Assembly: GCA_020746835.1 (NCBI GenBank)
Contig: JAGPNK010000004.1
Location: 558,001 to 622,000 of the forward strand
DNA from: Stachybotrys elegans
Lineage: Eukaryota > Ascomycota > Sordariomycetes > Hypocreales > Stachybotryaceae
Length of the DNA: 64,000 nucleotides
Reading direction: 5' to 3'
In this document: in pieces, positions 37,313 to 46,125 of the stretch
How positions within the stretch are numbered: the first letter of the stretch is position 1
Layout of the letters: every line of letters begins with the position of its first letter
Translations under genes and position numbers: made by a program
Notes under the pieces: model-generated
What the model was told of the DNA's origin: nothing
The model's database searches: none
What the model saw: only the letters and a program-made list of their open reading frames with translations

Positions 37313-37366
37313 CCTGCTACATCCCCGCTTCGACTTCCTGGGAAGTCGAAGCGGGGATGTAGCAGG
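37313..37366. repeat. Perfect 26-bp inverted repeat (hairpin, 2-nt loop)
   Basis: 37313-37338 (starting CCTGCTACATCCCC) and 37341-37366 are perfect reverse complements separated by TG. The hairpin lies about 90 bp upstream of the TATA-like element and 170 bp upstream of the Ulp1-like start codon. Confidence 0.9.
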
Positions 37367-37454
37367 AGGCGTAAGGGATGCTTTGAGGCGGTGCTCGGTC
37401 CAACCATTCGCCATCCTCAGCTGCAGCCAAGGGGTCACGAGATAAGGCATGGCC

Positions 37455-37460
37455 TATAAA
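37455..37460 (+). promoter_or_regulatory. TATA box of the Ulp1-like gene
   Basis: TATAAA in GGCCTATAAAGACAACGG, 80 bp before the ATG at 37540, with a CT-rich stretch in between. Confidence 0.5.
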
Positions 37461-37539
37461 GACAACGGCATCCCCCCAGGCTGGAGAGGGGGCCGCCTTC
37501 CCCTTCTTCCCTCTTTTCATCCTCCTTCTCGAGTTCAGT

Positions 37540-39946
37540 ATGACTTCTGGGCGTCGCGACACCATGTCTTCTGCCAGAGAAGAGTCACTCACAGCTCCTG
37601 AACCTCTATACAACCAAACAAGCCAAACGCACGACCGAGAAAGATATGGTAATGCTCCATCACCATACGAAAACGACTTAAGGCAGGCAGAACCTACAGC
37701 CAGATCTTTGGCGACTCGTCTCCGCGTTCCTATTATTCTTGACAGCATCCTCCGGGCCAGAGATGAAGCTGAGAAGCTCAGCGCCGAGATCAGGTTGGCC
37801 CTGGCACCCCTCTCGAGTCCCGACAAACGTCACGTGAGGTCCTTTGCCTACAGCCTCTGCCGCAACTGCGATCTGCTTGATACAGGCTTGGACGAGGCGA
37901 CTGAGAAGGCTGCCATCAACTGCGAGCAGAGCGATAAGGGTCTGGACGAAACAAACGGAGTGGCGCAGTGCGATATCGGCTCTAGATGCGGTACTGAGGA
38001 CTGCGATATGGAGCTCAAGGACAGCGACAGAATATCTAGCGCACGACCTTCGCAGAACGACGATAGGGCCGATACACCACCCACGCCATCAGTCTGTCAA
38101 CGCGCAGGTGGCCGCCATTCACCCACAATACAAGCTGAGGGGCTGAACGAGCGATTTCATGGCGCTAGCTGCACCGCAGCTTCCCCGGCAAACATTTCCA
38201 GTAACAAGAATCTCAATGGAGGTTGGGTCGACTCGGTTACTTCTGCCAGCAGTCAGGGTTCTACCCTTGTGGCCAGTCCATCCAATATCACAGCCAGCAT
38301 CGAAGCCATGACTCCTGAGGCAACACCTTCTCCAACCGGCCTAAGAGGAAGCAGCAAGCAGATGGACGACTGTGAACAAGGCTGCGCATTTCTCATAAAC
38401 CAAGATATTGATGACTTCATCGACGAGAGTTACGATCAAATTCGGTCGTTCAGTCTCCCAGGAAACTCGGCGGAAACCTACAAAGCTCTCTTCAATTCCC
38501 TCACTAACAAACTGCAAAAAGACACCACGGAATGGTCAGACGGCTCACAGTGGATTTCCCTGTTGGAGGCGGGACACAGCGAGCGAGACAAGGGTTCGAT
38601 CCGCTATGCGTTAACCGCGATCGCCTTTAGCCAGTGGCATGCCTCCCAAGTACAGGTAATGTGTGGTATGCCGGCATCCACAGCAGCGAAAGAAGTCTCT
38701 GGGCGGATACTTGGGCCAAAGCCTGCAGATAATGCAGCCACGAAAAAATGGGAACAACGTCGCAAAAGTCTCAGTACCCATTTGACTCGCGGAAGGAAAT
38801 GGTCTCTGTTAGTAACTGAGCTTGGTTCGGGAATATTGCTGAAAAACGCATGGTAAGACTGAGATATGGCTGTTAAGATGTCAACTAACTCATGGCAGGC
38901 GACTTGCAAAGTCTCCGGAGTCGGCGTTGAGGAATTTGATCAAGCAACTTCAAGGGACACCTAAGAAGATGGCTGTCCTAAAACTCCTGACGGACCAAAT
39001 GACACTCTTTATGGACACTGGAAGGACAGACCAAACGAAGTTCCGTCACGATATGGAGAAAGAAGGCTTACCAAGCCTAGAATTGGACTTGGTGGATACA
39101 CGGTTCGAGCTTGGCGAACTTCTTCAGCAAGTGCAGGGCTCAAGCACTGATAGGCTTTTGGTCAAAAGCGCCAACTACAGCTTCGGCATCGACTCGCTTC
39201 GAAGGCTGGGTGCAAGACGGTGGCTGAATGACGAGGTTATTCTAGCATGCCTACATCTGTCCGACAGACTGGATTACGTTCGGGTCGGCTTCTCTATCCC
39301 CCTACACCAGCAGTCTCAACCACAGAACCCAGTACTTCGCCCGTTCGAAAGAGCTGCGAAGCAAATAGCAGAGTGGCACTGCGAGACAGAAACGACTGGT
39401 CCTCTGGTGTGCTTCTTCCCACTCTTCCAGCGCCAGAACCACTTCAGCCTGCTGGAGATCCACGAACGGGATATGCACCTTTATCATTATGACTCAATGA
39501 GTCAAGGAGATAATGCTGTCGTCAAGGTTCGTATTGGGATGCAACACTGATGAAACAGGAGCTGACTTATTGACAGGCGGCGTGTGAAAAGGAGTTTCCC
39601 CAGTTTCGATACGTGGAAGAGGTTCGTTCCAAATATCGATGGTCTGAGACTAGACCCTTGACTCACCTCACTGTAGAGCGCATTGCAGCAGGAAGATGGG
39701 CACAGTTGTGGTCTGTTTACGATTAAGCATGCTCGACACCGCATGCTAGGCCGGCATGCCGCCTCCGGTTCTGGGAATGGTTATGGTTCAAGCACACTGC
39801 GCTCCGAGGTTGTAGGCCTCTTCAGGTCAGCCTGGGAAAGCGAGGCTTTGGTGGCCGCGCCCAGATTACAACGAAAAAGAAAGCTGGATAGGAGTAGCCA
39901 ACCAAGCGGGGGAGAGCGAGGCACGAGAAAAAGGCTACGCGACTAG
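37540..39946 (+). CDS. Ulp1-type (C48) cysteine protease with long N-terminal extension (751 aa)
   Basis: Four exons: 37540-38852, 38899-39526, 39577-39621 and 39677-39946; introns of 46, 50 and 55 bp keep the frame. The C-terminal part has the C48 hallmarks in order: RRWLNDEVI, the catalytic His in NHFSLLEI, Asp in HYDSMS, then Gln and Cys in LQQEDGHSCGLFTI. Known C48 enzymes process SUMO-type modifiers. The first 430 residues are Ser/Thr/Asp-rich with no recognised domain. The last 60 residues are basic (RKRKLD, TRKRLRD), suggesting a nuclear location. Ulp1-like proteases are found both as host genes and as passengers of transposons, so its origin is open. All catalytic residues are present. 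The start may be the second Met at 37564. Confidence 0.82.
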
Positions 39947-40262
39947 AACATGCCCACGAGGCGGGGGCAAGCTACGAGGGTTACATGGATAGGTTTCTAG
40001 AAGTATCGCAGCGGAGCTAATCAGCGCTCATGGTGGCACTCAAAATAAGCCATGTACAGTGCTTGCATCACCTCAAAGCCACAAACGGACTAATCTAGAA
40101 GGCTGGAATTGGAGCCCCACAGACATGACATGGATGCTAATCTGGTAATTGTATCCGAATCCATTTCTGGCGCCTTGCTACCCACCCACGTTGTACTGAT
40201 GAAGTTGGATACTTACAATGGGAATAAAGAGCAAGAAATGGACTTGCTCGTCGGACAAAACC
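39947..40262. other. Intergenic, no gene supported
   Basis: Short frames only. Confidence 0.45.
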
Positions 40263-40415
40263 GAGCTAGCTCCAAGTCGCCAAAAGAATAGGATAGTGAG
40301 CTTTAAGCTTAGAACTTCGGAGCTAGCTCAATTTGCAGGGGACCCGAGCCGCAAGGACAACGCAGAGTTGGTTAGAAAGGAGTAGAGCTAGCTCGAATTT
40401 AGGGGCGGTTTGGGT

Positions 40416-40606
40416 TCTGGGACAGAATAGGTTCTAGGACAAGAGTAGGTTCTGGGACGAGAGCCAGTTCTGGGACGAGAGTGGGTTCTGGGACGAGAGT
40501 AGGTTCCAGGACAAGAGAAGGTTCTGGGACGAGAGCCAGTTCTGGGACGAGAGTGGGTTCTGGGACGAGAGCCAGTTCTGGGACAAGAGTAGGTTCTGGG
40601 ACCAAA
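40416..40606. repeat. 18-bp minisatellite (GGTTCTGGGACGAGAGTA)
   Basis: About ten tandem copies with small changes (AG or GG at the start, GAGAGCC or GAGAGTA at the end). The minus-strand frame of 68 codons repeating VPEPTL is produced by the repeat. Confidence 0.85.
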
Positions 40607-40609
40607 TTT

Positions 40610-40713
40610 GAGCTAGCTTAGAGTCGGTTCTGGGGAGATAAGGAAGGGGACCAAATTTGAGCTAGCTCTAAGTTTCTTCCTTATCGTCCCCAGAACCGAC
40701 TCTGAGCTAGCTC
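40610..40713. repeat. 38-bp near-perfect inverted repeat with 29-bp spacer
   Basis: 40610-40646 and 40676-40713 are reverse complements apart from one mismatch and one extra base. Each arm carries a GAGCTAGC palindrome at its outer end and a copy of the minisatellite core GGTTCTGGG. Confidence 0.8.
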
Positions 40714-41147
40714 ACATTACTCCCACTTTTTCTTTTTGGTCCTAGGTGTACATTGAGCTAGCTCTAAGCTCTAAATCTCCATTTTTGGATTTGTGGCTTA
40801 TTCATTGCGAACCACCCCACAGCAAGAAGCCATGGACAAACCCCAGGCTGAAGTTCCGGATGTGTGGGCCGCCGCGCCGCTTTTGGATGCCTGTATACAG
40901 CCAATAAGTGCTGTTCGGCTTTACAAGGGCCTTACAGACAAGGAGTCACACAGCCACAAGAAGCCTCACACCACAGGGTGCCTCACAGCTAAAAAGGGCA
41001 ACTAACTAGTGGCAGAACTTACAGTACATGTGGCCAACTTGAACAGTCAATTCTTTCCCAGCATGCAGCTCGGAAGCAGGACAGGCGATTGGTCCCGCTC
41101 AGTTCAGGCGCCTGGTTTGTGCTGTGATGTGATTGGTCAGACATGAA

Positions 41148-41243
41148 GTTTACTAGTAATAGCCGCAGACGTTTACCAGTAACAGGCGTTTACCAGTAAT
41201 AGCGATGGATGCTTACCAGTACTAGCCACAAACGTTTACTAGT
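41148..41243. repeat. Short tandem repeat (GTTTACCAGTAATAGC)
   Basis: Five imperfect copies of a 16-20-bp unit around TTTACYAGTA. No gene in this interval. Confidence 0.7.
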
Positions 41244-41363
41244 ATAACGAATCATGCACGGAAAGGCGGGGTCGTGGAAAAAGAGGGAAATAATTGCGTA
41301 TGCAGGAGATGGCCGGCCATAGACGGTCTCGCTTTTGCAGGTACCACCCCGTGACCCTCGCCA

Positions 41364-43163
41364 TCAATTACCTCTGAGCTTTGTAGCGTAATGGACCTGG
41401 AGGCTCGGACGCGATCGCCAAGGGAATTCCTTGATATACTGTTGATGAACTTCAGCCCATCCGAGTCTTCTTATCTGCTTTAACTCCAAAAGGAACTTGT
41501 TCTCTTCGGCCGTGTAAGGAGTCAAGGACCTGCGCTTTTGAGGCATCTGGGGTATCTGAGGGTCGGTGGCATGCTGGCGCTGGATGTTGGCGGATACGCC
41601 GAACTGGATGCGAAACGTGTTGCTACCTTTCATATGGGCCACAGAAACGTTGATCGGCTGCCACCCTTCAGGCAAAGTAATCGTTGCTGCAGTCTCTGTG
41701 CTTGTCGACTGGGAAGCCGGGGAGTCAGGGGTCTCGCCCTTCCGACCAGGACTGCGCCGTGTGGATAATGAGGTTGTAATCCTACGACGCCTTCGTTGGG
41801 GAGAATAGTCCCTATCTTCATCCGATGATTCCTCCCTGTTTCCAGCTGGTTGTGCCCTAAACTTGGAGGAACCATGATGCGACGGTTCAAGGCTTCCGAG
41901 GGGATCAGTGTCTGAGTCGCTGGCTTCATCTCTGCGCAGAGAGCCCAGCAACTTCCGCTTCCGAGCACATCCCCTTCTTGGTCTTGCTTTTGGAGAAGCC
42001 TGGGGTATCTGGTTTTGAGGCTCGACATCGCTATGTTGAGGCGAACCCTCATCAACTGGTGAGTCCAGTACGCCTTGTTCAGAGGCATCGCCTACATCTT
42101 CGATAGTGCACGGCAAAATGGTAGTGGATGCCTCAGATATCTGGTCTCGAGGCTCGACATCGCTTTGAGGCGAACCCTCATCAGCTGGTGAATCTGGTGC
42201 GCCTTGTTCAGAGGCATCGCCTACGCCATCGGCGGCACACACCGAAAGAGTACCAAGTGCCTCCTGACTGACTTGTCGGCTAGGGGGTGGAGATTGGGGT
42301 ACAGGCACAGGAACCAGCTCAACGGCGTCCAGATCGGATGTCTCAGCTGGTGTGGGTGTCAAGCCTGGAGGGGGGGTCGTAGGCCGATGTAGGTGCTTGT
42401 CCTTTGCTGGCAATTCACTGTCCCCAGTATGCCATGAAAGTGATGGGGCGCAGCCCTTACTGCTCGTGCGAAGCTTTCGTTTGTTCGGTCACGCTTCTTT
42501 GGCGGATCGTACCTGGCGACTGATAGGTGGGCGCCCGGGCGCTCAAATATCCTTGGGCGCCTCCTCCAAGGATACACTATGATTGGCTCAACATATCGTG
42601 TATGATGACAAATAATCCCCACATCATCGACCAAAAAGGCTTCCAGAATCAGTACAATGCCACTAACAATTAGGAAACGTTTGCAGCAATATGACACTGT
42701 TACTATATAACGAAGCTTGCTATTCTATTTAAATATCTACAACCAGAAAACAAATACAGCTATTTCAGTTGGACTATGTAAGGGTTTCGAATGAGGAATC
42801 GTTATGCGTCTATGCTATTCTCAAGCTTGTCGAGGGAGGCCGAAGAAATTCGTCGCTATAGCGGTAGTAAGAAAAATACCATACCTCGAGGAGCTCAGGA
42901 TTATTTTTAAATCGCTTTTCTACTTGATATAGGCCGTAGCTTGTCTTTTTCCCTCTCATTGTTTAGATCAAGTCTATCGGTCTAGTTCACAATAGCCGTA
43001 AAGATCTCCTGTAAAGCAATTGTTATGATATATGTACCGTCTCTAGGCTTAGTCAGGAAACGCGCCCAGGCGCCCAAGGATAAATGGGCGTCCGGGCGCC
43101 CACCTATCAGTCGCCATCGTACCTGACATGATTATTCATCCTTGCGTGTGCCTCAGGACTCAT
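41364..43163 (-). CDS. Second Myb/SANT-like protein (364 aa), intron carries a transposon
   Basis: Exon 2 (41364-42417) encodes a Pro/Ser/Glu-rich region and a C-terminal 50-residue Myb/SANT-like domain (TAEENKFLLEL, GWAEVHQQYIKEF, LQVHYATKLRGN) related to the protein at 21172-22811. Exon 2 has no ATG of its own in a suitable place. A 41-bp exon 1 at 43123-43163 (MSPEAHARMNNHV) ends in phase 2 at a GTACGA donor, and joining it to the GGGGACAG acceptor at 42418 gives one frame of 365 codons. The 705-bp intron contains a 603-bp TIR transposon; without it the intron would be 95 bp. A 39-residue segment is tandemly duplicated (DASEQG...DEGSPQ twice). Exon 1 is inferred, not proven. Confidence 0.65.
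42514..43116. mobile_element. Non-autonomous TIR DNA transposon (MITE-like), 603 bp
   Basis: Terminal inverted repeats of about 49 bp, starting TGGCGACTGATAGGTGGGCG on both ends with four mismatches further in, flanked by the 7-bp direct duplication TCGTACC (42507-42513 and 43117-43123). There is no coding capacity. It lies within the predicted first intron of the Myb/SANT-like gene. The family is not identifiable from a 7-bp duplication alone. Confidence 0.85.
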
Positions 43164-43424
43164 TTTGAGCAGAGCAACGTTATTATGTAGTGCGTTGGAA
43201 TGAGAAAATGCACTGGTAAACTGTATATATAGGAAGTGATAGCCTAATGAATGGGGCCGGAATTAGATCCCGCCTTCATCAACATTAATACGATTCTGGA
43301 GGCCCAAATCTGGGAACTCGTTTGAGTGTTCCCGTTTCTGTTCCCCGCATCATCGCGCACATCACAGCCCCTGTTTGGTCCACCCACTCTACCCCACAAA
43401 AATAGCCCTGACCCAGCCCAGATG

Positions 43425-43635
43425 AAGGGCCAGTCCATGATGTGCTGGTCCAAGTGATGTACCAGCCCATGATGCGCCAGCCTAGATTCTGGGCTAGTAT
43501 ATTGAAGAGCTAGCCCATTCAATGTACTAGCCCATTCATTACTGGCCCATTTGTTATACTGGCCTATAATGTACTAGCCCGCTGTGTGTACTGGCCTGCT
43601 ATGTACTAGTTTATTTCAGGTGCTGGCTCATTACA
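43425..43635. repeat. Degenerate tandem repeat around GTACTAGCCCAT
   Basis: A dozen or so loose copies of TACTRGCCCAT and its variants. Open frames across it on both strands are repeat artefacts. Confidence 0.7.
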
Positions 43636-43639
43636 GGTG

Positions 43640-44305
43640 GACCTGTAGAGGTAGAGAACACAGGGTGGATGGGATCATTCTACACAGGAGACCGGCCCCC
43701 TACGGGTTCCGCCAATGCCTTGAGGAACGTACCTGTAGGCAAGGTAAATCTAATGTGCGGCATCGCTTGGGATTTTTCAAGGTCCATATAATCTCGAACT
43801 TCTTGTATTCCTATTTCAAGGCCAACCAGAGGGAATTTCAAGACCAAAAAATAGAAGAGAAGCCAAGATCACTAACACAGTGATACAAAACTGACAAATT
43901 CCTGCGCCGCCTTGAATGTTCTTCATAATCATAGACCAGGTGATGAAGGGAAGGCTTATCAACCCGGTGACACCAAGAATAAGTCCGACTTAAGCGCCGA
44001 TCAATCCAGTTAACAACGTAAACCCCGATTCAGCCGGGAGATTGGAGGCATTGTGAGTAGAGCTATCCCAATGTAGCTCATTGCGTAGCTTTTTCGGAGG
44101 TGCCTCCGCAGCCGCTGAGCCTAAGTGATCCGAGCCTATCTTTCGCATGTCGAGAAGGACGCGGAAGGAAGAACCTTTCGTTCCTTAAGTCAAAAACATA
44201 TGCCTTTTCAAATTTCCAACAAAATCGATCAAACTCTAGACCCATACGCCGTGCCTTGTGACATCTCCATCAACAGGGATGAATCACAAAACCGTCAATC
44301 AACCA
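43640..44305. other. Intergenic, no gene supported
   Basis: Short forward frames only, none with domain-like content. Confidence 0.45.
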
Positions 44306-44672
44306 CTACTTCCTTTCGCTCTCCGTTTTGTGCAAACATGGTGAGCATGTGCCATCACAGACATGTTTGCAACACTGTATGTGCGCTAATGAAAGATTTC
44401 GCAATCTTATCATTTCTGTTTGTAGGTGACAGATCTTGGCTTCGAGCGAAACGTTCTCTGCAAGGAGTTTTTCAACTTGTTGGTTTGCAGTTGACATTTG
44501 GTTGGAGGAGGGTTCTTTGTTGTCCATTCCTTGGTAAAACAAAGTGGCTAGTGAAAATACCGATACTCAGCGAGATTCCGGGTAGAGAATTAAGAGAAAG
44601 CCATTGAGGAGACTCACCTAGATTTGCCGTAACAGAGATCTGGCCAATATAGGGGGGGTTGAGGAATACCAT
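44306..44672 (-). CDS. Leucine-zipper-only small protein, bZIP-like without basic region (98 aa)
   Basis: Exons 44618-44672 and 44306-44547 join across a 70-bp intron (GTGAGT...CACTAG), giving 99 codons including stop. The middle holds a heptad-patterned coiled coil: VEKLLAENVSLEAKI, then LQTEMIRLRNL, followed by AHIQC and a Cys/His cluster (CCKHVCDGTCSPC). This resembles the zipper end of fungal AP-1/ATF bZIP proteins, but there is no basic DNA-contact region upstream. It may be a decayed bZIP gene or a zipper-only partner protein; I cannot tell which. Confidence 0.45.
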
Positions 44673-44765
44673 TGACTCTTGAATCTAAGAACTGAAAATG
44701 GCAAAATAATCCCTCGTCCTTAAAAGGTAATCATAATGACGCGGCCATGATACTACATTAGATGC

Positions 44766-45398
44766 GTGGGGCAGCTGCGGTCTAATTGGTCAATAAGGGT
44801 TCAGCGGTACATTTACTTCGGCTGCTTAATTAGCTCTGTCGTCATTGATGCTGACTATAATGACTATATGGGCGGCGTTGATACTGCTGACCAACTGCGG
44901 GCGTATCTGAATACAGATCATCGTCAGAGACGGGGCCCGGCCAAGGCCCTAACTTGGTCCTTCCTTTTGTATGTGGCCCTGATCAACAGCTTCATGTTGC
45001 AGAGGCTAGGCCAGCCACTGTGGGAGCCGTACAAATCCCAGAGCAGGTTCCTTGAGGGTCTAGTTGACATGATATTCAATGAATATCGTGAGACAGGGTC
45101 ATCAAGGGAGCGTTTTCGACCTGGTGACACGTCTGTGCCGTTCTCACAGCACAATCATGTCCGCAGAGATAAAAAGTCCCGTTGTCTAGGCTGTCAGGGG
45201 GTCCAAATTGGCCCTAGATCGCGAAGTCAAAGTGTCACAAAACGCAGGGCATTGGGTCAGCTAGACGGAAATGCCCTCAATCGACAGGCACAGCAGCCGA
45301 AAAAACGTACAACAACCACCTGGGGATGTGACGTATGTAATGTAGCGATTTGTACCCGTCAGGAATGCTGGTACTTGTATCACAGGCAAAAATACTAG
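44766..45398 (+). pseudogene. piggyBac-type transposase, 3' fragment
   Basis: From about 44840 the frame reads DYNDYMGGVDTADQLRAYL, then a hydrophobic helix (ALTWSFLLYVALINSFML) and a C-terminal Cys-rich zinc-binding tail (CLGCQG, CDVCNVAICTRQEC). This is the end of the DDE transposase of piggyBac-like elements. The catalytic core lies upstream of the first residues and is absent, so it is a 5'-truncated relic. No terminal repeats seen. Confidence 0.8.
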
Positions 45399-46125
45399 AG
45401 TCTAGATGTCACAGAATTTTTCCCGGATTTAATTGGCGCAGATCCATGGCCAAACCGTCTCATACGCCTTACCGTTGTTGAAGGGATTATGGTTGCAAGG
45501 TTCGGTATCGTGCTTACAGCTGTGCCATTTATCCTCTCCGCAATAGAGGCTTACCCCTCACTTTGCATCCATCGCTGTAAGCAGCTTAGGCCGTGGCAGG
45601 TCATGATGATAAGCTGAGAACCAATCAACGGCTGGCAGCTATATTGCAAATAAGCAAGGCGTCCCTTTACATGGTCAGGGGTAGATGGTGCAGAGAAGCT
45701 GACATCCCCCGCAGCATCACGTAGTAAGGGATTGTCTAGCTTAATATTCTAGGTGTAGTAGCCAGATATTCTACTCTGAAAAGTAGAACAGAAGGCAGAA
45801 TATTGTTTAAAAAATTAATACCATTGTGCTATATCGTTGCAACACCCGGGCAATCTACCACAACAAAGGGCAGACTGTAAGGCTCAATCGTGATGCAACC
45901 CAGTAATGCGACCACGTCAGAGGGCGGTTCACCCTGCATTAGCGCTTGTGTGCCCGATCTGTCTGCCTGATCAGAGTTTTTCATAGCTGCCCAACTCATT
46001 CATCCAGCTTGGTGAGTTTAACAAACCATTTCCAACTACGCCGAACTCCCTGAATTCCTTTGGCATTCATTACAACTCAGCTCGCTTTCTATTTTCCTCT
46101 TATCATTCGCTGGAAATACAACATC
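45399..46125. other. Intergenic, upstream region of the NLR gene
   Basis: No frame worth calling; residual transposon sequence is possible in its left half. Confidence 0.45.

Larger units (their letters stand above)
40263..40764. promoter_or_regulatory. Cluster of seven GAGCTAGCTC palindromes
   Basis: Perfect copies at 40263, 40320, 40385, 40659, 40704 and 40755, and one variant (last base T) at 40610. A 10-bp palindrome seven times within 500 bp is far above chance. Such a cluster could bind a dimeric DNA-binding protein; the element encodes two Myb/SANT-like proteins. Function is inference. Confidence 0.6.

Noticed and set aside
40399..40605. Minus-strand ORF repeating VPEPTL
   Set aside because: Translation of the 18-bp minisatellite.
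42359..42697. 112-codon minus-strand ORF through the TIR element
   Set aside because: It crosses from transposon into gene sequence and is not needed once exon 1 at 43123-43163 is used.
42514..43116. hAT origin of the 603-bp element
   Set aside because: hAT elements make 8-bp duplications; with intact TIR ends only 7 bp fit here, so I left the superfamily open.
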